From an uncultured Halomicronema sp. (GTDB lineage Bacteria; Cyanobacteriota; Cyanobacteriia; Phormidesmidales; Phormidesmidaceae): 40,300 nt of DNA. The translations under genes were made by a program, and so were the position numbers. The DNA is taken from contig CALCCA010000025.1 of assembly GCA_937899725.1 (NCBI GenBank), positions 1 to 40,300 on the forward strand, in the 5' to 3' direction. Each line of letters begins with the position of its first letter. Position 1 is the stretch's first letter. Below the pieces are notes generated by a model that was not told the origin of the DNA, made no database searches, and saw only the letters and a list, made by a program, of their open reading frames with translations. This document shows positions 15,401 to 23,653 of the stretch, one piece after another.

Positions 15401-18075
15401 GCGTTGATCGCCTCTTCGGCGGCTTTTCCTACGCCGACGGGGTGGCCCGGTTGGCCAACGGTCAAATCCTGATGGCCGATCGCGATGCTCGCGGGGTGGC
15501 GATCGCCACCCGCACCTACGATGTGTCGGGCCGCTACGGCTTTAACCAATCGCCGCAGCTACAGGCCACCCTATCGACTGAAGCCGGGGAACTGCGCGAC
15601 GTTTTGGAAGTGCTCAAAATTCAGGAACTGGCCGATTTTAGGCGTGGCTTTAAGCCCAACGAGGGCTTCATTCCCAACTCGCCGGAAGAAGCTGAAGCTA
15701 TCTTGGCCACGACGGCGGCGGGCAATCCCAACGGCACTCTGCTCGATCAGCTGCGACGGCTCTCAGAAATTATGGAGCTGGAAGTCCAGGAAGAGATTCA
15801 GGCCAGTGAATCGACCATTCCGCCCCTGAGCGAGTTGCAGGGTGTCTTTGATGGCGTGGTGAATGTCTCGGCCGATCTGCCGGAAGATCTGCGAGTCACC
15901 TTTGATCTCAACGGACAAGCTTGGCGCTGGGGGCCAGACATTAGTGCTGATGTGGTGTTGGCCCAGGGCGGCTATCGCAACGGCCTGATCACCCTGGCAC
16001 CGCTGCAATTTAGCTCTCAGGGCGAAACTGAAGTCTCCTCTGTCATCCTGGCCGGTGAGTTTTCCCTTGACCCGGCGGATAATGAAAACCGCCTCATGAC
16101 CCTCGAAGTGGTCAACCTCCCCAGCCGCCAGCTAGAAGATTTGGCGAATCTGCCCTTTGCGTTGACCGGCGACGTCAACGGCACCGCCGAGCTGCGGGGC
16201 CGCTTGAGTGCGCCCAACCTGTCAGGTCAGCTGCAGATTGCCAATGGCACCCTTAACAATGCCCCGATCGAACAAGTAGAAGCGACCTTTTCCTATGTCA
16301 ATGCGCGGGCAGGGCTCGATGCTGAGCTGCTGCTCGTTGGGTCTGATGACCCGCTGACGCTATCGGCACGGGGGCCTTACCAGCTGGGCTTTGTGGCGCA
16401 ACCACCGACTGACACCAGCTACCGCCTCGTCGCCAATGTCAAAGATGAAGGGTTTGCCCTGTTAAATCTGTTTACCCGTCAGATCGCCTGGGAGTCGGGC
16501 GAGGGCACGATGATTTTGGATCTGCAAGGTGATACCGCTCAGAATAACGGCATTCCCAGCGAATTTCAGGGGCTCGTGACGCTGACTGGCGCCACGATCG
16601 CTGCCGCTGCTTTGCCGGTGCCGATGACTGACATCACCGGACGCATCCGGCTATCGCCCGCTAATTTTGGCAGCATCGTCGTTGAAGATCTCACCGGCCA
16701 GTTTAGTGAGGGCCAACTCATGGCAGAAGGGGTGTTTCCCCTGTTGGTGCCCTTACCCAGCCAAGAGGCGGCTGAGGCCGATCCTGACGCTGATAGTCCA
16801 GAAGCAACAGTGAATGCCCCACCACCAGAAGACGGTTCAGACATTGAAGACACCTCAGAGACCGCAACTGCTCCACAGGCTGATGACGATTCAGAGACCG
16901 CAGCTGCTTCAGAGACTGAAGATGACAATAGTTTCTCCGCTCAGATTCAAGACAGCTTTGATGCCCAGCCTCTGACTCTAGATCTCGAAAACATTGCCCT
17001 TAACCTGCGGGGGCTGTATGACGGGCAAGTCAATGGCGAGACACAACTGCTGGGCAGTTTATTGTCAGGGCCGGTGCTCTCCGGTGCAATTGATCTCACG
17101 CGCGGCACGATTACGATTCCTGAGGGCAACGATGCGGCTCCCGTCACGACAGCAACGAACGATCGCTCGACGCGCGAAAACCCACTCCCCCCCCTGCGGT
17201 TTGATAACTTGCGTTTGGTGCTAGCCCGTAATATCAACATCGTGCAGGGTAATTATCTAAATGTGACGGCGCGGGGAGGGCTGCGGCTGGACGGCACCAT
17301 TGATAATCTGCGGCCAACAGGCACAATTCAACTGCCGTCGGGCCAAATCGGCTTGTTTACGGTGGCGTTAAGACTGGCTGGCGATAACGATCGCGCCGAG
17401 TTTCGCGGCAGTTTTGATTCAATCCTGGATGTGACTCTCCAGACCTCTCTGCCCGATGCGTCTTCCTTTAGTCAGGGCATTGGGGTGACGACGAGCCCAT
17501 TCCCCCAAAATGAAGTGTCAGATAACACCCTTAATGAGATTGGCCTCACTCAACAGGGCAACACCCTGGTGCGCATCAATGCTCGCTATACCGGCAAAGC
17601 CAGCGAACTCGCTGACCTGACGACCGATTCGAGAAATTTGGAGTTAACGAGTTCGCCCTCACGGTCTGAACAAGAAATCATCTCGCTGCTCAGCGGCAAT
17701 GTGATTGGCGCATTAGACGCATTAGGCAACAGCGATGATGCCCTGGCTGGGCTGGGAACATTCTTGGGCTCGGCGCTGTTAAGCAACGTTCGAGACTTTT
17801 TGGGTGACACGATTCCTCTGAGTGAGTTCCGCATTTTTCAGGTGAACGAGAGCAGTGGTGGGGTCAACGACTCAGAGGATATCGGCGGCGAAATTGGCTT
17901 CGACGTCACCTCTAACATCTCTGTGTCGGTACTCAAGGTTTTGACCGATGACACCCCCTTTCAATTCAACACTCGCTATCGATTAAGTGATCAGTTCACC
18001 CTGCGTGGTACCACCAGCTATCAGGATTTCAGCGAGCGCACCGGAGTCTTGCTAGAGTATGAAACGCGGTTTTAA
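12454..18075 (+). CDS. tamB: TamB / translocation and assembly module protein (DUF490, Tic236-like)
   Basis: A 1873-residue AsmA/TamB-type protein expected to bridge the inner and outer membranes as a long beta-sheet groove for lipid transport or outer-membrane protein assembly; plants have the relative TIC236. One membrane anchor lies at about residues 24-47. Thousands of bases of repetitive beta-strand sequence follow (repeated GNL, TGTASL, LSGTVDDFSL units), and the C-terminal DUF490 domain covers roughly 1500-1873, ending FSERTGVLLEYETRF with the terminal aromatic residue common in this family. Two acidic insertions stand out: a Glu/Asp run at about 142-159 and an Asp/Ser/Thr/Pro linker at about 1430-1495. 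Signal peptidase I follows after 7 bases. Confidence 0.92.
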   Translation: MSNGSSPEPESTNAKQRRRIWKTTGLTIGAIAILGAAGGTLAAWIFVNERLSPWASQLLSDTLDRPVYLGEVERASLTGVRFGQSAMPATADDPDQLVVETVTIRLNLLQLLTRTLRPRITFENPMVYVEQNAQGEWLDIDFDFDEEDDDEEDDDRDPFIRISPIVEILNGELTGLPHSEAPATASPLNINAITGSVEVAQVETTDFSDQETLVKAQTITFDVSAEPEDAGTLVVSGVIQQPESDEDDETASAIAANLALQAQGLDLGILSPVLLASLPQDLPFDVTSGLLNGNLEVSLAPEAEPSLTGTASLQDGAIAFDALTTPFTDINTQAQFRDNGVRLDEITANFGEMSAVATGTIDARNGYDLTGEIFPVALADIAAAFDFEPPIPAEGTLRAEAVEITGPLAQPLVAGNILSTDVVTLDKVQFANMATRLSYSAAGLAFTNLSLEPLAGGSLTGEGALSFGRPATLALQLTGQDLPADAIGQAYGLPDTVVIGPVALEADITGPLNDLNGLVTWNAPAGTYPTNGTAEIAANTVVVQNAAIAGGTASGTASLNAGQWTADVAAQGLQLGVFNRSLEGVIGGGDVRLAGSTADFSLRGIRGDGAITAALLGGTLNSQVALANGAWTADVTTRDFPVNQLVANIPVDRINADARLSGTVDDFSLAALQGEGTVAAAIAGGTVTSDFRLASGAWQADGQGSGLQLGQFSPELQGTGDATFQLAGNLDELTPAGVRGRANIRLSDGLATLAGTNAALAQSRSPLDASLAWDGRQLQIERLETAGLFASGTVTPQFTGPNAPGIAAIDLGLIAENYDLATLPIDLPPVLGLEGQADFQGRLTGTPSALNFAGDLALANLALNDLVFEPLLTGDVDFSSQTGLVVSLLGVEDEISVTFDPQPRQLDVTVRAGESLAIATTEGNLLQAQLYSFPISALNLPPANSAYGTLRGQVEFANATVNLNDFSTTGQFDVQNLGIGFYSVDRLFGGFSYADGVARLANGQILMADRDARGVAIATRTYDVSGRYGFNQSPQLQATLSTEAGELRDVLEVLKIQELADFRRGFKPNEGFIPNSPEEAEAILATTAAGNPNGTLLDQLRRLSEIMELEVQEEIQASESTIPPLSELQGVFDGVVNVSADLPEDLRVTFDLNGQAWRWGPDISADVVLAQGGYRNGLITLAPLQFSSQGETEVSSVILAGEFSLDPADNENRLMTLEVVNLPSRQLEDLANLPFALTGDVNGTAELRGRLSAPNLSGQLQIANGTLNNAPIEQVEATFSYVNARAGLDAELLLVGSDDPLTLSARGPYQLGFVAQPPTDTSYRLVANVKDEGFALLNLFTRQIAWESGEGTMILDLQGDTAQNNGIPSEFQGLVTLTGATIAAAALPVPMTDITGRIRLSPANFGSIVVEDLTGQFSEGQLMAEGVFPLLVPLPSQEAAEADPDADSPEATVNAPPPEDGSDIEDTSETATAPQADDDSETAAASETEDDNSFSAQIQDSFDAQPLTLDLENIALNLRGLYDGQVNGETQLLGSLLSGPVLSGAIDLTRGTITIPEGNDAAPVTTATNDRSTRENPLPPLRFDNLRLVLARNINIVQGNYLNVTARGGLRLDGTIDNLRPTGTIQLPSGQIGLFTVALRLAGDNDRAEFRGSFDSILDVTLQTSLPDASSFSQGIGVTTSPFPQNEVSDNTLNEIGLTQQGNTLVRINARYTGKASELADLTTDSRNLELTSSPSRSEQEIISLLSGNVIGALDALGNSDDALAGLGTFLGSALLSNVRDFLGDTIPLSEFRIFQVNESSGGVNDSEDIGGEIGFDVTSNISVSVLKVLTDDTPFQFNTRYRLSDQFTLRGTTSYQDFSERTGVLLEYETRF

Positions 18076-18082
18076 GCAATAG

Positions 18083-18706
18083 GTGGCGATGAAATCCTCC
18101 CCAGATGACTCTCCGGTAGCGGCGGCGGAACCCGCTAGTGAGCCCGCGACGCCAGCCGCACTGCCTCGCTGGCGTCGCCTGTGGGCCAGTCAGCAAGAGA
18201 ACGTCCGCATTCTGGCGATCGCGCTGCTGGTGGCCATTGTGCTGCGGATCTTTGTGGCGGAACCCCGCTTTATCCCCTCCAACTCAATGGAACCAACGCT
18301 CCATGTGGGCGATCGCCTGCTGGTCGAAAAAGTTTCCACCCATTTGCAAACGCCCCAAGTTGGCAACATCGTGGTCTTTGAGCCCCCGCCGCAGCTCCGC
18401 CAGTATGGCTACACTGGCAAGCAGGCTTTTATCAAGCGTGTGATTGCGACCCCTGGCGAAACGGTCACGGTGTCCGACCACCAGGTCTTTGTCAACGGCC
18501 TGCCCCGACAAGAAAGCTACATTTTGGAACCGCCCGATTATCTGATGGGCACTGTGACCGTGCCCCCCGGCAACATTTTTGTCATGGGTGACAACCGCAA
18601 CGACAGCAACGACTCCCACGTCTGGGGCGTACTGCCTCAGGAGAATGTCATCGGGGTGGCCCGCTTGCGGTTTTGGCCCTTGTCACGAGTCGGTGCGGTC
18701 TCGTAA
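18083..18706 (+). CDS. lepB: Signal peptidase I
   Basis: A 207-residue type I signal peptidase that removes signal peptides from exported proteins at the plasma or thylakoid membrane. One N-terminal membrane helix lies at about residues 41-58. All family boxes are seen: FIPSNSMEPTL with nucleophile Ser68, VGDRLLVEKVS, KQAFIKRVIATPGE with general base Lys118, and MGDNRNDSNDSHVWG at 168-182. The start is GTG at 18083 or ATG at 18089; both keep the whole enzyme. Only 7 bases separate it from the tamB stop codon, so the two are very likely one operon, which makes sense for envelope biogenesis. The next gene is convergent. Confidence 0.95.
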   Translation: MAMKSSPDDSPVAAAEPASEPATPAALPRWRRLWASQQENVRILAIALLVAIVLRIFVAEPRFIPSNSMEPTLHVGDRLLVEKVSTHLQTPQVGNIVVFEPPPQLRQYGYTGKQAFIKRVIATPGETVTVSDHQVFVNGLPRQESYILEPPDYLMGTVTVPPGNIFVMGDNRNDSNDSHVWGVLPQENVIGVARLRFWPLSRVGAVS

Positions 18707-18747
18707 TTCACCTGAAGTTCAGAATTAGGACTAAGGCCCGCTGAGCG

Positions 18748-19311
18748 TCAGACATTGAGATAATGCATCCACTGGCTAGTTTGGGCAGCGGATAGGCGGA
18801 GTCGATAATGGGCGTCGCCCCAATTGAGAAACGGCGATCGCCGCCTTTCATTAATGATTTGCTCGGCTACTCGGGCTGACATGCCCGGTAACGCCATCAA
18901 TTGCCCCACAGTGGCCTGGTTCAGCGACGTGGACTGAGCGACGACTAAACTCTCGGGATCGTAATAACAAAAAGCCAGAACGGGGCTCAGCGGCTCTAGA
19001 GCGCGACTAGAGATGCCCAACGCGGCGGCGATATCGTCTAAGCCACAAAACACGACGCCATTTTGACTCAGCGTGGCCAGGGTGCGCGCTTGATGAATCG
19101 ACAGGCCCGGCAACCGTAACCAATCATCAATGGTGGCCTGATTAACATCAATGGTGATACCCAAATCAGCCGCGATCGCCACCTCTTCGAGGCTGTCAAG
19201 CCGCGCCAAGGGGTCGCGCTGCAGTCGTGATCGCGCCGGATGAAACTGTCGCAGCCAGGCCTGTAGGGGGCGACGAGCTGGCTCTTGGGGAGGTCTAAAG
19301 TGGTTCGCCAT
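18748..19311 (-). CDS. Helix-hairpin-helix (ComEA-type) protein
   Basis: A 187-residue protein with two helix-hairpin-helix motifs of the ComEA type. The first is at about residues 53-75 (IDVNQATIDDWLRLPGLSIHQA) and the second near 130-155 (TSLNQATVGQLMALPGMSARVAEQIINERR). Such motifs bind DNA without sequence preference. There is no signal peptide or membrane helix, so unlike true ComEA it is probably cytosolic; the N-terminal 30 residues are rich in Pro and Arg. I would not assume a role in DNA uptake. It lies 29 bases after the TM2 gene on the same strand and could share its transcript, and it converges with lepB. Confidence 0.82.
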   Translation of the reverse strand: MANHFRPPQEPARRPLQAWLRQFHPARSRLQRDPLARLDSLEEVAIAADLGITIDVNQATIDDWLRLPGLSIHQARTLATLSQNGVVFCGLDDIAAALGISSRALEPLSPVLAFCYYDPESLVVAQSTSLNQATVGQLMALPGMSARVAEQIINERRRSPFLNWGDAHYRLRLSAAQTSQWMHYLNV

Positions 19312-19340
19312 GCCCTGCTGAATGCATCGCTAAATCACTC

Positions 19341-19763
19341 TTAGTTTAGCTTCGCTAGCAAATTGCGCCGCTTTTGTTCAAACTCTTGCTCTGAGAGCAG
19401 TCCCTCTTGGCGCAGCTGCTCCAACTCTCTGAGCGCCGCTGCGATCGCCTGAGTTTGCTGCGAGGCCGTGACGCCGGCATCACTCACCGCCGCGCCTGTC
19501 GCCTCGGGCAATTCGCCCCGGCGCGACTTCGACAGCAACCAAACCGCCTCAACAGCACAGGCAATTCGCGGAATTTGCGTCCATCCCAGCAGCAAATATA
19601 CCCCGCCCCAAATAGGCTGTCCCAGATAAAACTTATGGAGCCCAGTAATCGGGAAAGGACTGAGCGCCCCAGCAAAGGCGAGGGCGGCAGCAATGCGCCA
19701 TTGTTGCGATTGCTCTCGGGGCGTTTTTTGAGCAGTGCTCGATGCAGTTTGACGACTCGTCAT
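19341..19763 (-). CDS. TM2 domain protein with C-terminal SHOCT motif
   Basis: A 140-residue membrane protein. A TM2 domain lies at about residues 25-72: two helices joined by a short turn, with GLHKFYLGQPIWGGVYLLLG, the usual G-hydrophobic-H-x-FYLG motif. The C-terminus (about 108-140), LRELEQLRQEGLLSEQEFEQKRRNLLAKL, is a typical SHOCT oligomerisation motif. Molecular function is unknown. The ATG at 19763 is preferred because GAGG stands 5 bases upstream; an in-frame GTG two codons earlier is the alternative. It precedes the helix-hairpin-helix gene by 29 bases. Confidence 0.85.
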   Translation of the reverse strand: MTSRQTASSTAQKTPREQSQQWRIAAALAFAGALSPFPITGLHKFYLGQPIWGGVYLLLGWTQIPRIACAVEAVWLLSKSRRGELPEATGAAVSDAGVTASQQTQAIAAALRELEQLRQEGLLSEQEFEQKRRNLLAKLN

Positions 19764-20204
19764 AGGCACCTCAAACCATCCTGTTGCCTGACTCTGACTC
19801 TGTAAAAGTTAAAGCAGAGCGGACCCGCTGTCAGCTTCCCCATAGCCTAACGTCTAGCTGGCCCAACGATCAGACTCTTGTGGTGAGCCAGCCCCATCTC
19901 GTCAGCCTCAATGGAGGTCATTAAACTCGTCGCAAAGCCGCGACCGTGCAAAGACTCTTGAAACACAAGGGCAGCCTAGCGGTTTATTCATTAATATGGC
20001 TGTTAGGCTCGTGTTAGCTCACAGCCCTGGATCGAGTGAGGATGCTCTAGTCGCCACTCATTTCCTTCCATAACCGGTCTACAACGTTAGTTTAGGGGCA
20101 CTCCGGCTTAGTCAGCTTACGGCTCTGTGGCCCCCCGCTCAGAACGGCCAGAAAAATATGTCCCTTGTTGATTTCCCCGTTTGCCCCCATCTTGTTCGAT
20201 TTGC
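19764..20204. other. 441-base divergent gap, no gene seen
   Basis: Separates the minus-strand TM2 gene from the plus-strand J-domain gene, so it must hold both promoters. Only short open frames without family resemblance are present, and I see no strong repeat. Confidence 0.45.
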
Positions 20205-21158
20205 ATGACACCACCGGTTTTTTCACCCGACTGGCTTAAACAGTTTTCTGATCCCTATGCGGTATTGGGGGTTGCCGTTACGGCTGACGAAAAACGCATC
20301 GCCAAGCGTTATCGACAGATTGCTAAATGCTTGCACCCGGACCAGCAAATGGGGGCTGAGGCAGCCGCTCGCGAATTTGCCAATCAGATCCTCACTCGCT
20401 TGATCAACCCGGCCTATCAACGCCTCAAGCAAGATAAGGGGCGCGCCGAAACCCTGGCGACCTTGCGTTTCAAAGTACGTCGCCTGAACCGAGAAAAAAA
20501 ATTGACCAGTCAGGCCAGCCTTTCCAAACAGCTGCTGGCGATCGCTGAGCCCGAAGTCGAAGTGTTTTACGAGAAGGCCCTCACGGAACTTTCCGAACCG
20601 CAACACACCTCAGTCGAATCATTTGTCACTCAAACGACCGCGATCTCTGAGCTCAATTTGATCTATCTCCGCCGCAAAATGGGCGACCCCGTCATTCGCG
20701 AAAAACGCACGGGGCTGGTCGCGTCCGCCACAGTCAACAACGGGGCGACCGTCACCACGGCACCAGTCCCTCCCAAGGGCACGAATAAAGACGCGCCTGC
20801 GGTTGATTATGCGCAGCGACATGTGATGCGCGCCAAAACCTACATTGCCAGCAAATCTTTTCCGCAAGCGGTGCAAGAGCTGCGAGATGCCGTTCGCATC
20901 GAGCCCGAAAACAGCAATTACCACACGATGTTGGGACAAGCCTACCTCATGCAAAAAATGGTGGGTATGGCCAAAGTGCATGTCCGTCAGGCGCTTAAAC
21001 TTGACCCCAACAATCGCATTGCTCACAAATATGCCAAGCAGCTCCAAATTGAGATCGTGCCTCCTAAAGCGCAAAGCAATGGCCAACACAATGGCCGCAG
21101 CCAGCCCCAAAAAGGCGGCTTCTTCAGTTTTTTTACGCGTAATCGAGCCGCTAAGTAG
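20205..21158 (+). CDS. J-domain protein with C-terminal TPR repeats
   Basis: A 317-residue protein with a DnaJ-type domain at about residues 15-75: FSDPYAVLGVAVTADEKRIAKRYRQIAKCLHPDQQ, with the essential HPD triad at 44-46. J-domains stimulate the ATPase of Hsp70 (DnaK). The middle part is polar with no zinc-finger or DnaJ C-terminal domain. Two TPR units lie at about 203-275 (AKTYIASKSFPQAVQELRDAVRIEPEN and LGQAYLMQKMVGMAKVHVRQALKLDPNN), likely protein-binding. So it is a type III J-protein whose client is chosen by TPR contacts. The ATG at 20205 is preferred to a TTG at 20181. No gene is close enough to be a clear operon partner. Confidence 0.87.
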   Translation: MTPPVFSPDWLKQFSDPYAVLGVAVTADEKRIAKRYRQIAKCLHPDQQMGAEAAAREFANQILTRLINPAYQRLKQDKGRAETLATLRFKVRRLNREKKLTSQASLSKQLLAIAEPEVEVFYEKALTELSEPQHTSVESFVTQTTAISELNLIYLRRKMGDPVIREKRTGLVASATVNNGATVTTAPVPPKGTNKDAPAVDYAQRHVMRAKTYIASKSFPQAVQELRDAVRIEPENSNYHTMLGQAYLMQKMVGMAKVHVRQALKLDPNNRIAHKYAKQLQIEIVPPKAQSNGQHNGRSQPQKGGFFSFFTRNRAAK

Positions 21159-21217
21159 GGTTATCTCGCCTTGGCGACGCGATCGCGCCACTTTTAGAGT
21201 GAAGTTGTAATCACGGA

Positions 21218-21277
21218 GGTTAACCAGGGGTTTAATCAGGGCTTGAGAGATGCTCTCAATGATGTGCCTTGTTAACC
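21218..21277 (+). promoter_or_regulatory. Nested inverted repeats in the leader of the DUF1825 gene
   Basis: GGTTAACCAGG (21218-21228) pairs with CCTTGTTAACC (21267-21277) with one mismatch. Inside lies a perfect 7-base stem, TTGAGAG (21243-21249) with CTCTCAA (21253-21259). The whole lies 72 bases before the DUF1825 start codon and lacks a T-run, so a structured leader or an operator is more likely than a terminator. Confidence 0.5.
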
Positions 21278-21348
21278 GGCTGTTCTCTAAAATTACTGTG
21301 GTAACCAGTTTCTTTTTCAGCAGAACATATTATTAAGCACTCGGTGAA

Positions 21349-21666
21349 ATGGGAATTTTTGATTCTGAAATTGTTCAACAAGAAGCCATGTCACTGTTTC
21401 AGGACTATCAGAACCTGATGCAGATGGGCAGTGGCTATGGCAAGTTCGATCGCGAAGGCAAAAAGCTCTACATCCAGCAAATGGAAGATGTGCTGGAGCG
21501 CTACCGCATCTTTATGAAGCGGTTTGAGCTATCAGATGATTTTATGGCCAAGATGACCGTGGAGCAGCTCAAGACTCAGCTCAGCCAAGCCGGTATGACG
21601 CCGCAGCAAATGTTTGACCAAATGCACGTAACACTAGAGCGAATGAAGGCTGAAATCAAAGAGTAA
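21349..21666 (+). CDS. DUF1825 family protein
   Basis: A 105-residue, almost wholly helical soluble protein of the DUF1825 family, which is nearly universal in cyanobacteria and has no established function. The opening MGIFDSEIVQQEAMSLFQDYQNLMQMG and the middle FDREGKKLYIQQMEDVLERYRIFMKRFELSDDF are the conserved core. The C-terminal MTPQQMFDQMHVTLERMKAEI would form a final helix. Length is normal. The ATG at 21349 is the only sensible start. It has its own 190-base leader with nested inverted repeats and no close partner. Confidence 0.92.
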   Translation: MGIFDSEIVQQEAMSLFQDYQNLMQMGSGYGKFDREGKKLYIQQMEDVLERYRIFMKRFELSDDFMAKMTVEQLKTQLSQAGMTPQQMFDQMHVTLERMKAEIKE

Positions 21667-21803
21667 ACCGGAGGCATCCAGAATCCACGACAACAGGCCC
21701 GCAGGGATCGGGTTTGTGGATGCTCGGCATCAATGAAATTAAGGTGTTCGTTCAACTCGCCCATACAGTCAGTCGCAAACCGTCATTAAACCAAGCTGGC
21801 GGT

Positions 21804-21831
21804 GGTGCGTCACGCTAAGCGATGACGCACC
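21804..21831. repeat. GGTGCGTCA hairpin repeat
   Basis: GGTGCGTCA and TGACGCACC form a perfect 9-base stem around a 10-base loop that itself contains CGCTAAGCG. From memory, GGTGCGT...ACGCACC hairpins of this type are scattered through many cyanobacterial genomes. No T-run follows. Confidence 0.6.
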
Positions 21832-21859
21832 CTATGATAGTGGTGGTGATCTACTTACA

Positions 21860-21882
21860 CCGATTCTCTGAAACTGGACTAC
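21860..21882 (-). repeat. CTCTGAAACTGGACTAC repeat, copy 2
   Basis: This 23-base block matches the reverse complement of 54-76 at 22 of 23 positions. The copy at 21860 sits directly before the CGACTCCGCTCA palindrome. Confidence 0.65.
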
Positions 21883-21894
21883 AGATCTTCCTTT

Positions 21895-21930
21895 CGACTC
21901 CGCTCAAGGAACGTCGACTGAGCGAAGTCG
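21895..21930. repeat. CGACTCCGCTCA palindromic repeat
   Basis: CGACTCCGCTCA and TGAGCGAAGTCG pair over 12 bases with one mismatch around a 12-base loop. It resembles REP-type palindromes (CTTCGACTCCGCTCA...) that I recall from many bacterial intergenic regions. A second small stem (21942-21956) follows it. Confidence 0.55.
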
Positions 21931-22128
21931 TTCGCATCGCGTCTCCCCGAGGGAGAAAGCCGACTTGTATGGGTCGCTGTAATTTGTAGAACTGGTATTA
22001 CCGATATCTTCTGGCCGGGCAATCGCCTAAGTGTTTGGTTGGCCGTTGCCAAGAACGTTGGGGCAATGGCGTTTCACGAGAGGCCGCCTATCAGCAACAG
22101 CTCGCTTGGCAGAGCGCTCGTCTGACCG

Positions 22129-23325
22129 CTACTCCGGCAGTTTGTACTGACTCACAATTCGCTTAGCAAACTCGGGCACATGAGCCGCCAGCTTCTCAGG
22201 ATAGTGGCGCTTCGTGTAGAGATAGTTACGGGTGAAGTGAGAATCGATCGAGAAGCGCGCATATTCCAGCCCTTTGGGCCCGATACGCTCAATCACCACG
22301 CCCATCAGTTTGGCCGCCCACATCGGCAGTGTCACACCCTTATCATAGGCCGGAATGCTCTGCTGCACCGCCGCCTGGCGATCGCCCGTCGACATGACTG
22401 GCTGGGTATCGAGCTGATCCATCACCAGATCGAGCATTTCTTGGCCGCGATCGTTGCGCACGGTAATCCACTGCCAGCCAAAGGGTGCCCCCATATAGCC
22501 AACGACAATATCCGCCAGGCCATTCACATAATCGAAACAGGTCATGCAGGAGGGGGCAAAGACATCCTTGAGCTGATCGGTTTTTAAGCCAAAGAAGGGC
22601 ACCGTCTCAGTCGAGCCGTCTTCGTGCTTAAAATGCACTCGGAAATCCTGCATGAATTCGTAGTGCACGACGGTCTCGGGGGAACGACTGGTGGTGTCTA
22701 AAAACTTTTGCAGGCCCGCCCGAGTGACATTATCCACGCAGGGAGTGCCCAGCACGTACAGCTTTTCTAGCCCCATCGATTTTTCTACCGCCCGCAGCGC
22801 CTGAATCTGGCAGCCGACACCGATGACGAGCAGCCGTTTCATGCCCGACTGTTCTACCTGTTCCAACACCGACAGGTTGGGCGATAGGGTGGGTTTGTTG
22901 ACTTTGGCCGCCAGGATTTCTGCCGGCGTAGTGGCAATAATCGGCTGGGGTTGGAACCGGTCTTCTGGCGTATTCTGCACGCAGACAACGCCTTCGACCT
23001 TGCCCTGAGTCAGCATTTCAATCGCAATCGTGCTCACAATCCCCGTCCACTGAGCCCCTTCAATCGGCTGCTGCTTGCGCGCCGCCATCATGTCTTGATG
23101 AACACCAAAATATTGCTCGTTTTCATTCTCCAGATCGCGATCGCGCCCGTGGGTTTGCGCTTCTAGCGCCGGAAACTGCTGGTTTAAAAACGCGCAGGCT
23201 TCTTTGACATAGTGAATGTAATAGGTGTCGCAGAGGCCACATTCGCTACAGAGTTCTTTGGCCGGACGGCGCGCCCCTGGACGAAGGGCTTTGGCTTTTT
23301 GGTGAGAGGGCTGAGCCAGCGTCAT
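22129..23325 (-). CDS. bciB: Divinyl chlorophyllide 8-vinyl reductase, ferredoxin type (F420 hydrogenase beta-subunit family)
   Basis: A 398-residue iron-sulfur flavoprotein of the coenzyme F420 hydrogenase/dehydrogenase beta-subunit family. Its closest characterised relatives are cyanobacterial Slr1923 (BciB), which reduces the 8-vinyl group in chlorophyll synthesis using ferredoxin, and plant 7-hydroxymethyl chlorophyll a reductase. Visible marks: CSECGLCDTYYIHYV with Cys26/29/32 and Cys44 at the N-terminus, then VIGVGCQIQALRAVEKS, LGTPCVDNVTR and FAPSCMTCFDYVNGLADI, which supply further iron-sulfur ligands, and GAPFGWQWITVRNDRG near 280. The ATG at 23325 gives the usual length. It stands alone on its strand. 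In a cyanobacterium the BciB role is more likely than the plant-type activity, but sequence alone does not exclude the latter. Confidence 0.87.
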   Translation of the reverse strand: MTLAQPSHQKAKALRPGARRPAKELCSECGLCDTYYIHYVKEACAFLNQQFPALEAQTHGRDRDLENENEQYFGVHQDMMAARKQQPIEGAQWTGIVSTIAIEMLTQGKVEGVVCVQNTPEDRFQPQPIIATTPAEILAAKVNKPTLSPNLSVLEQVEQSGMKRLLVIGVGCQIQALRAVEKSMGLEKLYVLGTPCVDNVTRAGLQKFLDTTSRSPETVVHYEFMQDFRVHFKHEDGSTETVPFFGLKTDQLKDVFAPSCMTCFDYVNGLADIVVGYMGAPFGWQWITVRNDRGQEMLDLVMDQLDTQPVMSTGDRQAAVQQSIPAYDKGVTLPMWAAKLMGVVIERIGPKGLEYARFSIDSHFTRNYLYTKRHYPEKLAAHVPEFAKRIVSQYKLPE

Positions 23326-23653
23326 AAGATGTGTAAAACGTATTTCGCAAGTGTCTGCTAATCACCATACCGCAAGGGTTTGGCCCTCTCCTTTTTCGGT
23401 TTCTAAATGTAACGAAGGATGGCCAAAGTCTATTTATAGTTGCAGAGTTCTCAATGGCAAACCCATCACCCAAACTGGCGGATATGGGGTCAGCAGCAAG
23501 GCGAGGTGGGCAATGTCGCCGCTAGTTCAGGCGGTCAGCCTCCCGGTGCCATTCGCCTTTAATTGACTGACCCAGTTGCCTTAGCTGCCAGGCCTCTCTC
23601 GGATATCACTTTTGCCGTCGGGGTGGGCAGTATTAAACCGGGCAATTGGGAAT

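Larger units (their letters stand above)
21667..22128. other. 462-base gap packed with short palindromic repeats
   Basis: No gene is seen between the DUF1825 gene and the end of bciB. It holds, in order, a stem GCATCCA/TGGATGC (21674-21723), a 9-base perfect hairpin (21804-21831), a 23-base element also found at 54-76, and the CGACTCCGCTCA palindrome (21895-21930) followed by TCTCCC/GGGAGA (21942-21956). Confidence 0.6.
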
